Source: Streptomyces sp. YS415
GTDB taxonomy: Bacteria; Actinomycetota; Actinomycetes; Streptomycetales; Streptomycetaceae
Direction: 5' to 3'
Length of the DNA: 64,000 bases
Assembly: GCF_023544665.1 (NCBI RefSeq)
Contig: NZ_JAMJFL010000015.1
Location: 62,001 to 126,000 of the forward strand
This document shows, one piece after another, positions 37,135-49,677 of the stretch; the stretch's first letter is position 1, and each line of letters opens with the position of its first letter. The notes below the pieces were generated by a model. The model saw only the letters and a list, made by a program, of their open reading frames with translations. It searched no databases and was not told the origin of the DNA. A program made the position numbers and the translations under genes.

Positions 37135-38814
37135 TCATCCCGAGACGAACGTGCCCGCGGCCTTGTCGTGCCAGCACTGGCGCCACGGCTTGTCGAACAG
37201 GCACCACAGGATGCCGACGACCCCGATGACGAGCAGTCCGGGGACGCTGTAGACGAGCCACCGGCGCAGGGCCCCGCCGAAGGACGGCGGTTCGTGCGCC
37301 TCGATGTCCCGCACCTCCAGGCCGAACAGCTTCTTGCCCAGGGTGCGGCCCCACTTGGCGGTGGGCAGCGCCTCGTAGAGGGCGCCGAAGACCAGCAGGA
37401 CGGCCAGCACGATGCCGAGGTACATCGACGTGGTGGCGTCCAGCAGCCATACGGTGACGGTCTCGCCGGAGAGCTTGGCCGCGTCGATCTTCTCGTCGAC
37501 GTGGTCGATCGCCTTGAGGCCGAGCGGTACGGCGGCCACGCCGGTCACGCCCGCGAGGACGACGGTGTCGAGCAGCCGGGCGGCGAACCGCTTGCCGAGG
37601 GAGGCGGGCCGCGCGGACGCCTGGCGCCGGGCGGCCGCCTGGAAGATGTCCTCGACCGGCGGCTTCCAGGGCGCGACGGGCTGCTCCTCGCCGGGCGCTC
37701 CGGCGAGCCGGTGCACCTGCTGCGCCCAGGAGGGCTGGCCGCCGCCGGGGCCACTGGTGAGGGGGGTCCCGGCCGGGGCGCCGCCGCCCTGAGCCGGGAC
37801 CTGGGATGCGGCCTGCGGGGCGGACTGGGGGCCGGGCTGCGGGCCGGACCGGGGGTTCGACCGGGGGCTCGACTGCAGGCCCTGCGGGCCCGACTGCTGG
37901 GGGACCGCCGAGGCCGCCTGCGGGCCGGAGAGGGCGGTGGGGGCGGCGGCTTGGGCCTGCTGCCCCTGCACGGCGGCCCGGTCCACGGCGGCCTTGCCCG
38001 CGGCGAACCCGGGGCCCTGGGCGGCGGGGGCGCCGAATCCACTGGCACCGGCTGAGGCAGCGGCACCCGCCGACGCCGTACCGGCCCCGGGATGCGCGCC
38101 GAAACCGCCTGCACCACCGGCACCAGCACCCGGACCAGGCGCGCCCGCCGCAGCCGTACCCGCCACGTCATTGGCCCCCTGGCCGGGAGGCGCGGCCGGG
38201 GTGCGCCCCTGGTGTGCTCCGGGCGCCCCGTCCTGGCGACCCGTGCGCGGGGACACGGCGCGGAACGTCATGGTGCCCTGGTCCGTGTCGGGGGCCCCGG
38301 GGTCGGGGGTGCCCTGTGCGGCCGGGCCCGGGGTCGGGCGGCGGAAGACGAAGGTGTTGTTGGCGGCCGCGTCCTCGGCCGGCGGGATCGTGGCCGTGCC
38401 GTCCGTCCGCGGGGCGGTGCCGTCGGCCGGGGCCGGGGTGCGCGGGTCGGGGGCGCCGCCCCAGGAGACCCGGCGGTCCTGGTCGCCGCCGAAGCCGGAC
38501 TGACGGGAGCGGTCGGCGCCCCACGCCACGGCGGGCTCGGGGCGGTTGCCGTGCTGGGACCGGCCCTGGGCCGGGGCGGGTTCGCCGACCGGGTCCTCGT
38601 CGAAGAAGTGCGGACCCGTCTCCTCGACCGGGGCCGGGGCCGGGGCCGCGCCGGACGGCGGGGCGAGCGGTTCGCCGTCCGTGGGCGCCGGACGGCTGGT
38701 GCCCGGTACCCAGGAGGCACCGTTCCAGTACCGGACATATCCAGGAATGGACGGGTCCGGGTAATACCCTTCGCGGGGCCTGTCGTCACCGGGGGCCGGG
38801 GTTGGGGCGCTCAT
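37135..38814 (-). CDS. RDD family membrane protein with DUF2510 and long disordered region
   Basis: A 559-residue protein. Residues 10-38 match DUF2510 (YYPDPSIPGYVRYWNGASW). About 330 residues of Ala/Gly/Pro/Gln-rich, repetitive sequence follow. The C-terminal 150 residues carry the RDD domain, with KRFAARLLDTVVLAGVTG and WGRTLGKKLFGLEVRD. It pairs with the downstream RDD gene. The long linker is unusual in length and may span or bind the wall. Function is unknown. Confidence 0.87.
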   Translation of the reverse strand: MSAPTPAPGDDRPREGYYPDPSIPGYVRYWNGASWVPGTSRPAPTDGEPLAPPSGAAPAPAPVEETGPHFFDEDPVGEPAPAQGRSQHGNRPEPAVAWGADRSRQSGFGGDQDRRVSWGGAPDPRTPAPADGTAPRTDGTATIPPAEDAAANNTFVFRRPTPGPAAQGTPDPGAPDTDQGTMTFRAVSPRTGRQDGAPGAHQGRTPAAPPGQGANDVAGTAAAGAPGPGAGAGGAGGFGAHPGAGTASAGAAASAGASGFGAPAAQGPGFAAGKAAVDRAAVQGQQAQAAAPTALSGPQAASAVPQQSGPQGLQSSPRSNPRSGPQPGPQSAPQAASQVPAQGGGAPAGTPLTSGPGGGQPSWAQQVHRLAGAPGEEQPVAPWKPPVEDIFQAAARRQASARPASLGKRFAARLLDTVVLAGVTGVAAVPLGLKAIDHVDEKIDAAKLSGETVTVWLLDATTSMYLGIVLAVLLVFGALYEALPTAKWGRTLGKKLFGLEVRDIEAHEPPSFGGALRRWLVYSVPGLLVIGVVGILWCLFDKPWRQCWHDKAAGTFVSG

Positions 38815-38909
38815 GTCCGTCGTCCCGTATCTGCTCGGGGGTCATTTGGGGGCCTCCACATCTATCAGACGCGGGCAACCCCCACCGCCAGTCCCGCGGT
38901 ACCCACCCC

Positions 38910-38957
38910 TTTCGGGAGACGTTTCGGGAGACGTTTCGCGAGACCTTCCGGGAGACG
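38910..38957. repeat. Four 12-bp direct repeats upstream of ssgG
   Basis: TTTCGGGAGACG twice exactly (38910-38921, 38922-38933), then TTTCGCGAGACC and TTCCGGGAGACG (38934-38957). The array ends 88 bases before the ssgG start. The flanking gap 38815-39045 has no gene. The gene on the other side (the second RDD gene) is divergent. Confidence 0.6.
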
Positions 38958-39045
38958 GAGAAAAAGTCGCGCGGACCCGCGTAATGCTCCGGGCCCGCCC
39001 CTCTCTCCCCTCGTACGAGACGTCACCAGAGAGGACACCGACGCC

Positions 39046-39522
39046 ATGCACCCCACCGTGGTGGAGCGGGAGCTGGAGCTCAAGCTCGTCCTGTCGCCCG
39101 AGCGCAGCATCCCGGTCCCGGCCCGGCTGAGCTACCGCAGCGACGACCCGTACGCCGTCCACGTCGCCTTCCACATCAACTCCGACCGCCCCGTCGACTG
39201 GACCTTCGCCCGTGAACTCCTCGTGGAGGGGGTGTTCCGCCCGTGCGGCCACGGGGACGTACGGGTGTGGCCGACGAAGGTCGAGGGCCGCAACGTCGTG
39301 CTGATGGCGCTGAGTTCACCCGACGGGGACGCCCTGCTGGAGGCCCCGGCCGCGCAGGTGTCGGCCTGGCTGGAGCGGACCCTGCGGGTGGTCCCGCCGG
39401 GCTCCGAGGCCGAGCGGCTCGGCATCGACGACGGCCTGGCCGAGCTGCTCGCCCCGACCCCGGCCGACGACCTGTGGCTGCGCGACCCCTGGCCGAGCGA
39501 CGAGTCCACGGACGGGGAGTGA
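39046..39522 (+). CDS. ssgG: SsgA-like sporulation protein SsgG
   Basis: A 158-residue SALP family protein with the conserved start MHPTVVERELELKLVLSPE, LSYRSDDPYAVHVAFHIN, VDWTFARELLVEGV and the C-terminal acidic tail. SALPs control septum formation and spore-wall assembly in Streptomyces; SsgG guides septum placement in S. coelicolor and the gene sits in the same neighbourhood there. ATG 39046 has AGAGAGG upstream. Assignment as SsgG rests on context and sequence. Confidence 0.85.
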   Translation: MHPTVVERELELKLVLSPERSIPVPARLSYRSDDPYAVHVAFHINSDRPVDWTFARELLVEGVFRPCGHGDVRVWPTKVEGRNVVLMALSSPDGDALLEAPAAQVSAWLERTLRVVPPGSEAERLGIDDGLAELLAPTPADDLWLRDPWPSDESTDGE

Positions 39523-39534
39523 GCCCCGCAGGCG

Positions 39535-40905
39535 TCAGAAGAGCTTTCCCGGGTTCAGGATGCCGAGCGGGTCGAAGACCTGCTTGATCCCCCGCTGCAG
39601 CTCCACTCCCACCGGGCCGATCTCGCGCGCCAGCCACTCCTTCTTCAGGACGCCGACGCCGTGCTCGCCGGTGATGGTGCCGCCGAGTTCCAGACCGAGC
39701 GCCATGATCTCGTCGAAGGACTCGCGGGCGCGCCGGGACTCGTCGGGGTCCTGCGCGTCGAAGCAGACCGTGGGATGGGTGTTGCCGTCGCCCGCGTGCG
39801 CGACGACACCGATGGTCAGCTGGTACTTCTCGGCGATCCGGTCGACGCCCTCGAGCATGTCGCCGAGCCGGGACCGCGGCACGCACACGTCGTCGATCAT
39901 CGTCACGCCCCGCACGGCCTCCAGCGCGGTGAGGGACAACCGCCGCGCCTGGAGGAGCAGTTCGGACTCGGCCGGGTCCTCGGCGGGGACGACCTGGGTG
40001 GCGCCCGCGGCCTCGCACAGGGCGCCCACCGCGGCGAGGTCGGGGGCCGGGTCCGGGGTGTCGAAGGCGGCGAGGAGAAGGGCCTCGGTGGTCTCCGGGA
40101 GCCCCATGTGCGCCAGGTCGTTGACGGCCTTGACGGTCGTACGGTCCATCAGTTCGAGGAGGGACGGGACGTGTCCGCCGGCCATGATCCGGCACACCGC
40201 GTCGCAGGCCTCGGCCGCGGAGGCGAACTCGGCCGCCAGCGCCAGCTGCCGCGGCGGCTGCGGCTTCAGCGCCAGGACGGCCCGTACGACGATGCCCAGT
40301 GAGCCCTCGGAGCCGACGAACAGGCGGGTCAGGTCGTAGCCCGCGACCCCCTTCGCCGTACGGCGGCCGGTGGTCATCAGCCGTCCGTCGGCGAGGACGA
40401 CGTCGAGGCCGAGGACGTACTCGGCCGTCACCCCGTACTTCACACAGCACAGGCCCCCGGAGGCGGTGCCGATGTTGCCGCCGATCGTGCACTGCTCCCA
40501 GCTGGAGGGGTCCGGCGGGTAATACAGGCCGTGTTCGCCGACCGCGCGGGACAGGGCGGCGTTGACGACGCCCGGTTCGACGACGGCGATGCGGTCGACC
40601 GGGTTGATCTCCAGGATCCGGTCCATCCGGGTCAGGGACAGCACGATGCAGCCGTCGCTGGCGTTGGCCGCGCCGGACAGGCCGGTGCGGGCGCCCTGCG
40701 GGACGACCGGCACGCGCAGGTCGGTGGCGGTGCGCATGACGTGCTGGACCTGCTCGACCGTCCGCGGCAGGACGACCGCGGCCGGGACGCCCGCCGGGCA
40801 GAAGCTGGCCATGTCGTGCGCGTAGGAGCCCGTGATGTCGGGGTCGGTGAGGACCGCCTCGGCGGGCAGAGCGGTGAGCAGCCGGTTGACGAGGTCGTGG
40901 CTCAT
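39535..40905 (-). CDS. FAD-linked oxidase (GlcD/D-lactate dehydrogenase type)
   Basis: A 456-residue oxidase of the PCMH-FAD family (glycolate or D-lactate oxidase subunit type). FAD-binding segments include VVPQGARTGLSGAANASDG and GGNIGTASGGLCCVKYG. The C-terminal half contains VGVVAHAGDGNTHPTVCFDA, with the substrate/iron-ligand-like His residues of this family. The end GEHGVGVLKKEWL and FDPLGILNPGKLF are complete. No accompanying Fe-S subunit is adjacent. It is divergent from the TPR gene and convergent with ssgG. Confidence 0.9.
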   Translation of the reverse strand: MSHDLVNRLLTALPAEAVLTDPDITGSYAHDMASFCPAGVPAAVVLPRTVEQVQHVMRTATDLRVPVVPQGARTGLSGAANASDGCIVLSLTRMDRILEINPVDRIAVVEPGVVNAALSRAVGEHGLYYPPDPSSWEQCTIGGNIGTASGGLCCVKYGVTAEYVLGLDVVLADGRLMTTGRRTAKGVAGYDLTRLFVGSEGSLGIVVRAVLALKPQPPRQLALAAEFASAAEACDAVCRIMAGGHVPSLLELMDRTTVKAVNDLAHMGLPETTEALLLAAFDTPDPAPDLAAVGALCEAAGATQVVPAEDPAESELLLQARRLSLTALEAVRGVTMIDDVCVPRSRLGDMLEGVDRIAEKYQLTIGVVAHAGDGNTHPTVCFDAQDPDESRRARESFDEIMALGLELGGTITGEHGVGVLKKEWLAREIGPVGVELQRGIKQVFDPLGILNPGKLF

Positions 40906-41003
40906 GATCACAGCCTGACACCGGGGGCCATCGGTGTGAACCCCGCTGGCGGGGGGCTTTCGGTACGGGAATGTGGTCGTCGTACTGGCGCACAGTGAGC
41001 GCC

Positions 41004-44132
<3,129 letters not shown>

Positions 44133-44194
44133 GGTGAGCCGGCGGTCGAGGGGCCCGGGAGCGGAGCTGACCGTCGAGCGGCTGGGGTGAGCGT

Positions 44195-44842
44195 GTGAAC
44201 TTCTGGGAGTACCTGGCCACCCGCCACCAGCAGTTGCTCACCGACGCCTACCAGCACGCGAGCGCCGTGTTCCAGTGCATGGTCATCGCGACCCTGCTGG
44301 GCGTGCTGATCGGGGCCGTCACCTATCGCAGCGACTGGGCCGGGAACCTCGCCACGACGACCACCTCGGCCATCCTGACCATTCCGTCGCTCGCCATGAT
44401 CGGTCTGCTCATCCCGATCGTCGGCCTCGGCGTCCCGCCCACGGTGATCGCGCTGACGCTGTACGGGCTGCTGCCGATCGTGCGCAACGCGATCGTCGGA
44501 CTGCGCGGGGTCGATCCCACCCTGGTGGACGCGGCCAAGGGCATCGGGATGTCCCGGCTGATGCGGCTGGCCCGGATCGAGCTGCCGCTGGCCTGGCCGC
44601 CGATCCTGACCGGCATCCGGGTCTCCACACAGATGCTGATGGGCATCGCGGCGATCGCGGCCTACGCCTCGGGTCCCGGCCTCGGCAACGAGATCTTCCG
44701 CGGCATCGCCTCGCTGGGCAGCAAGAACGCGCTCAACCAGGTGCTGGCGGGCACGCTCGGGATCATCGTCCTGGCCCTGCTGTTCGATGCCGCGTACGTC
44801 CTGATCGGACGGCTGACCATTCCCAGGGGGATCCGTGCCTGA
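44195..44842 (+). CDS. Glycine betaine/osmolyte ABC permease (OpuCB-like)
   Basis: A 215-residue permease with about five helices and the inner-membrane loop GVDPTLVDAAKGIGMSRLMR, the coupling motif of the OpuC/ProW family. It starts with GTG 44195, downstream of GGCTGGGG. Its end overlaps the ATPase gene by eight bases. With the other three genes it forms an operon for compatible solute import. Confidence 0.92.
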   Translation: MNFWEYLATRHQQLLTDAYQHASAVFQCMVIATLLGVLIGAVTYRSDWAGNLATTTTSAILTIPSLAMIGLLIPIVGLGVPPTVIALTLYGLLPIVRNAIVGLRGVDPTLVDAAKGIGMSRLMRLARIELPLAWPPILTGIRVSTQMLMGIAAIAAYASGPGLGNEIFRGIASLGSKNALNQVLAGTLGIIVLALLFDAAYVLIGRLTIPRGIRA

Positions 44843-46082
44843 GTCCAGTACGTCCGGTACGTCCGGGGCCTCGATCGAGCTGGAGAACCTGACCAAGCGG
44901 TATCCGGGCAGTCCTGCCCCGGCCGTCGACAACGTCAACATGGAGATCCAGGCGGGCGAGATCGTCATCTTCGTGGGCCCGTCGGGGTGCGGGAAGTCCA
45001 CGACGCTCAAGATGATCAACCGGTTGATCGAACCGACCGGTGGCCGGATCCGGATCGGCGGTGAGGACGTCACCGACATCGACCCGGTGAAGCTGCGCCG
45101 GAAGGTCGGGTACGCCATCCAGTCGGCCGGTCTGTTCCCGCACATGACGGTCGCGCAGAACATCGCGCTGGTGCCGAAGATGGTCGGCTGGCCCAAGGGG
45201 CGGATCAAGAACCGGGTGGAGGAGCTGCTCGACCTGGTCGGGCTCGACCCGGGGGAGTTCCACGGCCGCTATCCGCGCCAGCTCTCGGGCGGTCAGCAGC
45301 AGCGGGTGGGCGTGGCCCGGGCGCTGGCCGCCGATCCCCCGGTCCTGCTGATGGACGAGCCGTTCGGCGCGGTCGACCCGATCACCCGGGACCATCTGCA
45401 GGACGAGCTGATCAGGTTGCAGCACGAGCTGCACAAGACGATCGTCTTCGTCACCCACGACTTCGACGAGGCGATCAAGCTCGGTGACCGGATCGCCGTG
45501 CTGCGCGAGCACTCGCACATCGCCCAGTTCGACACCCCGGAGGCGATCCTCACCAACCCGGCCGACGACTTCGTCTCCGGGTTCGTCGGCGCCGGCGCGG
45601 CGCTGAAGCGGCTGAACCTGACGCGCGTACGGGACGTGGAGATCACCGACTACCCGACGGTGACCGTGGACGACCCGCTCCAGGAGATCTTCAACAAGCT
45701 CCGCTCCAGCGGCACCAACGAGATCCTGCTGCTCGACAAGCGCGGCCGGCCCTACAAGTGGCTGCGGCGGGGCGACCTGATGCGGGCCAAGGGCTCCCTG
45801 GCCCGCGCGGGCACGCTGGTGCACGACACGGTCACCCGGGACGCCACCCTGCGCGACGCCCTGGAGGCGGTCCTCACCGACAACGCGGGCCGGGTCGCGG
45901 TCACCGGGCGGCGCGGCGCGTACGAAGGCGTCGTCGACATGGAGACGCTGATGAACTCCGTGCACGAACTGCTGGAGGCGGACCGGCTGGAGGCGATGGA
46001 GCACCAGCACGATCTGGAGTCGGCGCGGGCGCCCCAGACGCACGCCGAGCAGGAGGGCATGGGAGGGGAGGAGAAGGCGTGA
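44835..46082 (+). CDS. Glycine betaine/osmolyte ABC ATP-binding protein (OpuCA-like)
   Basis: A 415-residue ATPase. Walker A is GPSGCGKSTTLK near residue 50, the signature is LSGGQQQRVGVARAL and Walker B is PVLLMDEPFGAVD. A C-terminal CBS domain pair lies at about residues 255-375, which in OpuCA senses ionic strength. GTG 44835 overlaps the upstream permease. The last codons overlap the next permease start (GTGA). Confidence 0.92.
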   Translation: MPESSTSGTSGASIELENLTKRYPGSPAPAVDNVNMEIQAGEIVIFVGPSGCGKSTTLKMINRLIEPTGGRIRIGGEDVTDIDPVKLRRKVGYAIQSAGLFPHMTVAQNIALVPKMVGWPKGRIKNRVEELLDLVGLDPGEFHGRYPRQLSGGQQQRVGVARALAADPPVLLMDEPFGAVDPITRDHLQDELIRLQHELHKTIVFVTHDFDEAIKLGDRIAVLREHSHIAQFDTPEAILTNPADDFVSGFVGAGAALKRLNLTRVRDVEITDYPTVTVDDPLQEIFNKLRSSGTNEILLLDKRGRPYKWLRRGDLMRAKGSLARAGTLVHDTVTRDATLRDALEAVLTDNAGRVAVTGRRGAYEGVVDMETLMNSVHELLEADRLEAMEHQHDLESARAPQTHAEQEGMGGEEKA

Positions 46083-46936
46083 GCACCTCCCCCGAGCAGC
46101 GGCAGCGCCCCGAGGGCGAACACGAGGTCAAGGGGCTCGCCTTCCGTGACGACGACGAGGCCGAACCGGAGGCGCCCCCGCCGCGGGCGGTCACCGCCCG
46201 CCGGGTGAGCTGGCAGAAGCTGACCTTCCTGCCGGCGCTGCTGGTGGCGGTGCTGCTGGCGACCTGGCTCTGGTTCCGGCAGGCCGACCTGGACCCGATC
46301 TCCGAGAACGCGCTCGCCGACGGCCAGGTGTCCAAGGCGCTGTGGCAGCACATCGAACTGACCGTGGTCTCCACCTTCTTCGTGCTGATCATCGCGATCC
46401 CGCTGGGGATCCTGCTGACCCGCAAGGCGTTCCGCAAGGCGACCCCGGTGGCGATGACCATCGCCAACATGGGCCAGGCCACCCCCGCGATCGGCCTGCT
46501 CGCCCTGCTGGTGATCTGGCTGGGCACGGGCACGAGGTCGGCGCTGATCGGCATCACCCTCTACGCGATCCTGCCGGTGCTGTCGAACACGATCGCGGGC
46601 CTGAAGGCGAACGATCCGACGCTGCTGGAGGCGGCGCGCGGCATCGGTATGTCCTCAATGGGCGTGCTGTCCCGGGTCGAGCTGCCGCTGGCGGTCCCGC
46701 TGATCCTGGCCGGGGTCCGCACGGCCCTCGTCCTGAACGTGGGCACGGCGACTCTGGCGACCTTCGGCGGGGGCGGCGGCCTGGGGGTGCTGATCACCAC
46801 CGGCATCACCAACCAGCGCATGCCGGTGCTGGTGCTCGGCTCGATCCTCACGGTGTCGCTGGCCCTGCTGGTGGACTGGCTGGCCTCGCTGGCCGAACTG
46901 CTGCTCAGGCCGCGCGGACTGGAGGTGGGGACATGA
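46079..46936 (+). CDS. Glycine betaine/osmolyte ABC permease (OpuCD-like)
   Basis: A 285-residue permease with a 55-residue cytoplasmic N-terminal tail rich in Glu and Pro. Six helices and the coupling loop ANDPTLLEAARGIGMSSMGV follow. GTG 46079 lies in the GTGA overlap with the ATPase gene, and its last codon overlaps the substrate-binding protein start by four bases. Confidence 0.9.
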   Translation: MSTSPEQRQRPEGEHEVKGLAFRDDDEAEPEAPPPRAVTARRVSWQKLTFLPALLVAVLLATWLWFRQADLDPISENALADGQVSKALWQHIELTVVSTFFVLIIAIPLGILLTRKAFRKATPVAMTIANMGQATPAIGLLALLVIWLGTGTRSALIGITLYAILPVLSNTIAGLKANDPTLLEAARGIGMSSMGVLSRVELPLAVPLILAGVRTALVLNVGTATLATFGGGGGLGVLITTGITNQRMPVLVLGSILTVSLALLVDWLASLAELLLRPRGLEVGT

Positions 46937-47892
46937 GACGGGCCGCGTGTCTGCTGCTGACCGGGGCGCTGGTGTCCGCCTGCGGGTTGACCAGCGGCTC
47001 CCCCATGGTCGACGACGTCCGGCCCGGCTCGATCGGCAAGGGCGAGCCGCTGAAGGGCGCCGATCTGACCGTCACGTCCAAGGAGTTCAGCGAACAGCTG
47101 ATCCTGGGGGCGATCATGGGCATCGCCTTCCAGGCGGCCGGCGCTGATGTGCTGGACCGCACCGGGATCCAGGGCTCGATCGGCTCGCGGGAGGCGGTCA
47201 AGAGCGGCGCGGCGGACGCGGACTACGAGTACACCGGCACCGGATGGATCAACTACCTCGGCAACACCGAGCCGTTGCCCGATCCGCGCGAGCAGTGGGA
47301 GGCGGTGCGGGACGCGGACCGCGAGAACGGGGTGACGTGGCTGGAGCCGTCACCTTTGAACAACACCTACGCCCTGGCGATGAACCGGGCCAACGCCGAG
47401 AAGTACGGCACGAAAACGCTGTCGGACGTGGCGGAGCTGGCGAAGAAGGACCCGGGCGCGGTGACGCTGTGCGTGGAGAACCAGTTCGCCAACCGGGCGG
47501 ACGGGCTGCCGGGCATGGCGAAGGAGTACGGCATGGACATCCCGGCGAAGAACGTCACCCAGATGGACACCGGGATCATCTACACGCAGGCGGCGAAGGG
47601 CAGCTGCACCTTCGGCGAGGTCTTCACCACCGACGGCCGGATCAAGTCGATGGACCTGGTGGTGATGGAGGACGACAAGAAGTTCTTCCCCAACTACAAC
47701 GCCGCCCCGATGGTCCACACGAAGACGCTGGAGGAGTACCCGGAGATCGCGGACATCCTGGCCCCCGTCACGAAGAAGCTGAACAACACGGTGGCGCGGG
47801 AACTGAACGCGAAGGTGGACGTGGAGGGCGAGGACCCGCACGAGGTCGCGCTGGAGTGGATGCTGCAGGAAGGGTTCGTCGAGGAGGGCTGA
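46933..47892 (+). CDS. Glycine betaine/osmolyte substrate-binding lipoprotein (OpuCC-like)
   Basis: A 319-residue lipoprotein with lipobox LVSAC (Cys20). The mature part is a periplasmic-binding fold of the OpuAC family, with TVTSKEFSEQLILGAIMG and DADYEYTGTGWINYL typical of quaternary-amine binding. It is the last gene of the four-gene operon. Convergent with the Lon-domain gene. Confidence 0.92.
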   Translation: MRRAACLLLTGALVSACGLTSGSPMVDDVRPGSIGKGEPLKGADLTVTSKEFSEQLILGAIMGIAFQAAGADVLDRTGIQGSIGSREAVKSGAADADYEYTGTGWINYLGNTEPLPDPREQWEAVRDADRENGVTWLEPSPLNNTYALAMNRANAEKYGTKTLSDVAELAKKDPGAVTLCVENQFANRADGLPGMAKEYGMDIPAKNVTQMDTGIIYTQAAKGSCTFGEVFTTDGRIKSMDLVVMEDDKKFFPNYNAAPMVHTKTLEEYPEIADILAPVTKKLNNTVARELNAKVDVEGEDPHEVALEWMLQEGFVEEG

Positions 47893-47895
47893 GCG

Positions 47896-48687
47896 CTAGC
47901 AGCTCGGCACGTTGCCCTCGCCCTTCTCCAGGGCGATCAGGGAGTCGATGGTGCCCTGGAGGGTGGTGACCGGGATGAGGCGCAGGCCCTTGGGGAGTTC
48001 CGCCTTCGCGTCCGAGCACTCCGCCTCGGGGACGAGGAAGACGGTCGCGCCGTCCCGGCGGGCGGCCTGCGTCTTCAGGGCGACTCCGCCGACGGCGCCG
48101 ACCTTGCCGTCGGCGTCGATGGTGCCCGTACCGGCGATGCTGCGGCCGCCGGTGAGATCGCCGCCGCTGCCGTCGCCGTCCAGCTTGTCGACGATGCCGA
48201 GGGAGAAGAGCAGGCCGGCGCTGGGTCCGCCGACGTCGGCGAGTTCCAGGCCGACCTTGATCTTCCTGGCGTCGAGGTCGAGGTAGTTCAGGGCGGCCTC
48301 GGTGGCGTCGTCCTGGGACTCGCGCATCTGCTCGGTGTTGTACTTCTCGATCTCGTCGGTGCTCTTGTCGCTGGGGTAGACCGCGTCCCGGGGCATGACG
48401 GCGCGGTCGGTGCGGAACCAGGAATCGAGGATGTCCGGGAGGGACACGCTGGTGTCGGGGCCGGTGGCCTCGATGGTGGTCATCCGCAGCTGCCCGCTGG
48501 TCTTCCGGGTGGCCGCCCCGGAGATCGTGATCACCGGCTCCCCCTTGTTCTCCCCGAGCACGTTCGCCGTCATCCCGGGCTGGGTGAGGGAGAACGGCAG
48601 CGGCACGAAGGCGGCCGAGGCCAGCAGCCCGACGACGGGCAGGGCGCACACCGCGAGGGCCCGGGGGCGAGAGAGACGAGAGAGCAC
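47896..48687 (-). CDS. Membrane-anchored Lon-type (S16) protease-domain protein
   Basis: A 263-residue protein with an N-terminal membrane helix (residues 10-30). The C-terminal S16 proteolytic domain has the catalytic Ser in DVGGPSAGLLFSLG and the Lys in GKVGAVGGVALKTQAA. It resembles YlbL/PDZ-Lon proteins, but no PDZ domain fits in the short region before it. No ATPase part is present. Probably processes proteins at the outer membrane face. Confidence 0.85.
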   Translation of the reverse strand: MLSRLSRPRALAVCALPVVGLLASAAFVPLPFSLTQPGMTANVLGENKGEPVITISGAATRKTSGQLRMTTIEATGPDTSVSLPDILDSWFRTDRAVMPRDAVYPSDKSTDEIEKYNTEQMRESQDDATEAALNYLDLDARKIKVGLELADVGGPSAGLLFSLGIVDKLDGDGSGGDLTGGRSIAGTGTIDADGKVGAVGGVALKTQAARRDGATVFLVPEAECSDAKAELPKGLRLIPVTTLQGTIDSLIALEKGEGNVPSC

Positions 48688-48734
48688 GGAGTCAATCTAA
48701 CGTGACGCCGAACGCCCCGGGCGGACAGGCGGCG

Positions 48735-49376
48735 TCAGCGCAGCGCCTCCGCCACCTCCCGGGCCGCGTCCACCACACGCGGGCCGACCCGTTCCGGGAC
48801 CGCGTCCGCCAGCATGACCACGCCGACGCTGCCCTCGACGCCGGTCACCCCCAGCAGCGGCGCCGCGGCCCCGCTCGCGCCGGCCTCCAGCTCGCCGTGG
48901 GTCAGCGTGTACCCGGGCTCCTCCGGCGACTGCCGCCGGGCCTCCAGGATCGCCTTGCCGGCGGCCCCGCGCTCCAGCGGATGCCGGAAGCCGGCCCGGT
49001 AGGCCACGTGGTAGTCCGTCCACGTCGGCTCCACCACCGCCACGGCCAGGGCCTCGGCCCCGTCCACCAGCGTCAGGTGGGCCGTCGCCCCTATGTCCTC
49101 GGCCAGCGAGCGCAGCGCGGGCAGCGCGGCCTCCCGGACCAGCGGATGCACCTGGCGGCCGAGGCGCAGCACCCCCAGCCCGACCCGGGCCCGGCCGCCC
49201 AGGTCCCGGCGTACCAGGGCGTGCTGCTCCAGCGTGGCGAGCAACCGGTAGACAACGGTCCGGTTCACACCCAGTTTGTTGGATAGCTCGGTGACGGTCA
49301 GCCCGTGGTCCGTGTCGGCCAGCAGCTTGAGGACGCGCAGTCCCCGGTCGAGCGTCTGAGAGGTCTCCGCGGTCAC
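48735..49376 (-). CDS. IclR family transcriptional regulator
   Basis: A 213-residue regulator: winged helix-turn-helix LTVTELSNKLGVNRTVVYRL in the first 60 residues, then the effector domain typical of IclR (ATAHLTLVDGAEALAVAVVEP). GTG 49376 has AAGGAG eight bases upstream; the ORF also opens at 49385 but overlaps the ribosome site. The target is unknown. A perfect inverted repeat lies upstream. Confidence 0.87.
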   Translation of the reverse strand: MTAETSQTLDRGLRVLKLLADTDHGLTVTELSNKLGVNRTVVYRLLATLEQHALVRRDLGGRARVGLGVLRLGRQVHPLVREAALPALRSLAEDIGATAHLTLVDGAEALAVAVVEPTWTDYHVAYRAGFRHPLERGAAGKAILEARRQSPEEPGYTLTHGELEAGASGAAAPLLGVTGVEGSVGVVMLADAVPERVGPRVVDAAREVAEALR

Positions 49377-49423
49377 GACGCCCACTCCTTAGTGGTGAGG
49401 TCGACGGCCCCCTCGCGGCAGAT

Positions 49424-49449
49424 GCGTCACCGAGTCCCGTCGGTGACGC
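49424..49449. promoter_or_regulatory. Inverted repeat upstream of the IclR gene
   Basis: GCGTCACCGA-GTCCCG-TCGGTGACGC, ten-base perfect arms, 48-73 bases before the IclR start. It could be an operator or the terminator of the helicase transcript. The surrounding gap 49377-49677 has no gene. Confidence 0.5.
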
Positions 49450-49677
49450 GCTTCAGAGGCCGCCGATCGGCCGGCGGTCCGGCCTGTCCGGACCGCGTCG
49501 CTTCACGGCTGCGCTCCGCGGCGGCGCTGCCACGGGGCGTGTGCGTAGCGGGACAGTAGCGAAGCCGGTTCGCTGAGCGGAAGGCTCCGTCCAGAATCCG
49601 GGCACCGGCCGGTACGGCCTGCTTGTGTTTGTCCAGTTACGTACGGCACACGAATCCTCCGGGCCGCGCGCCCGGGC

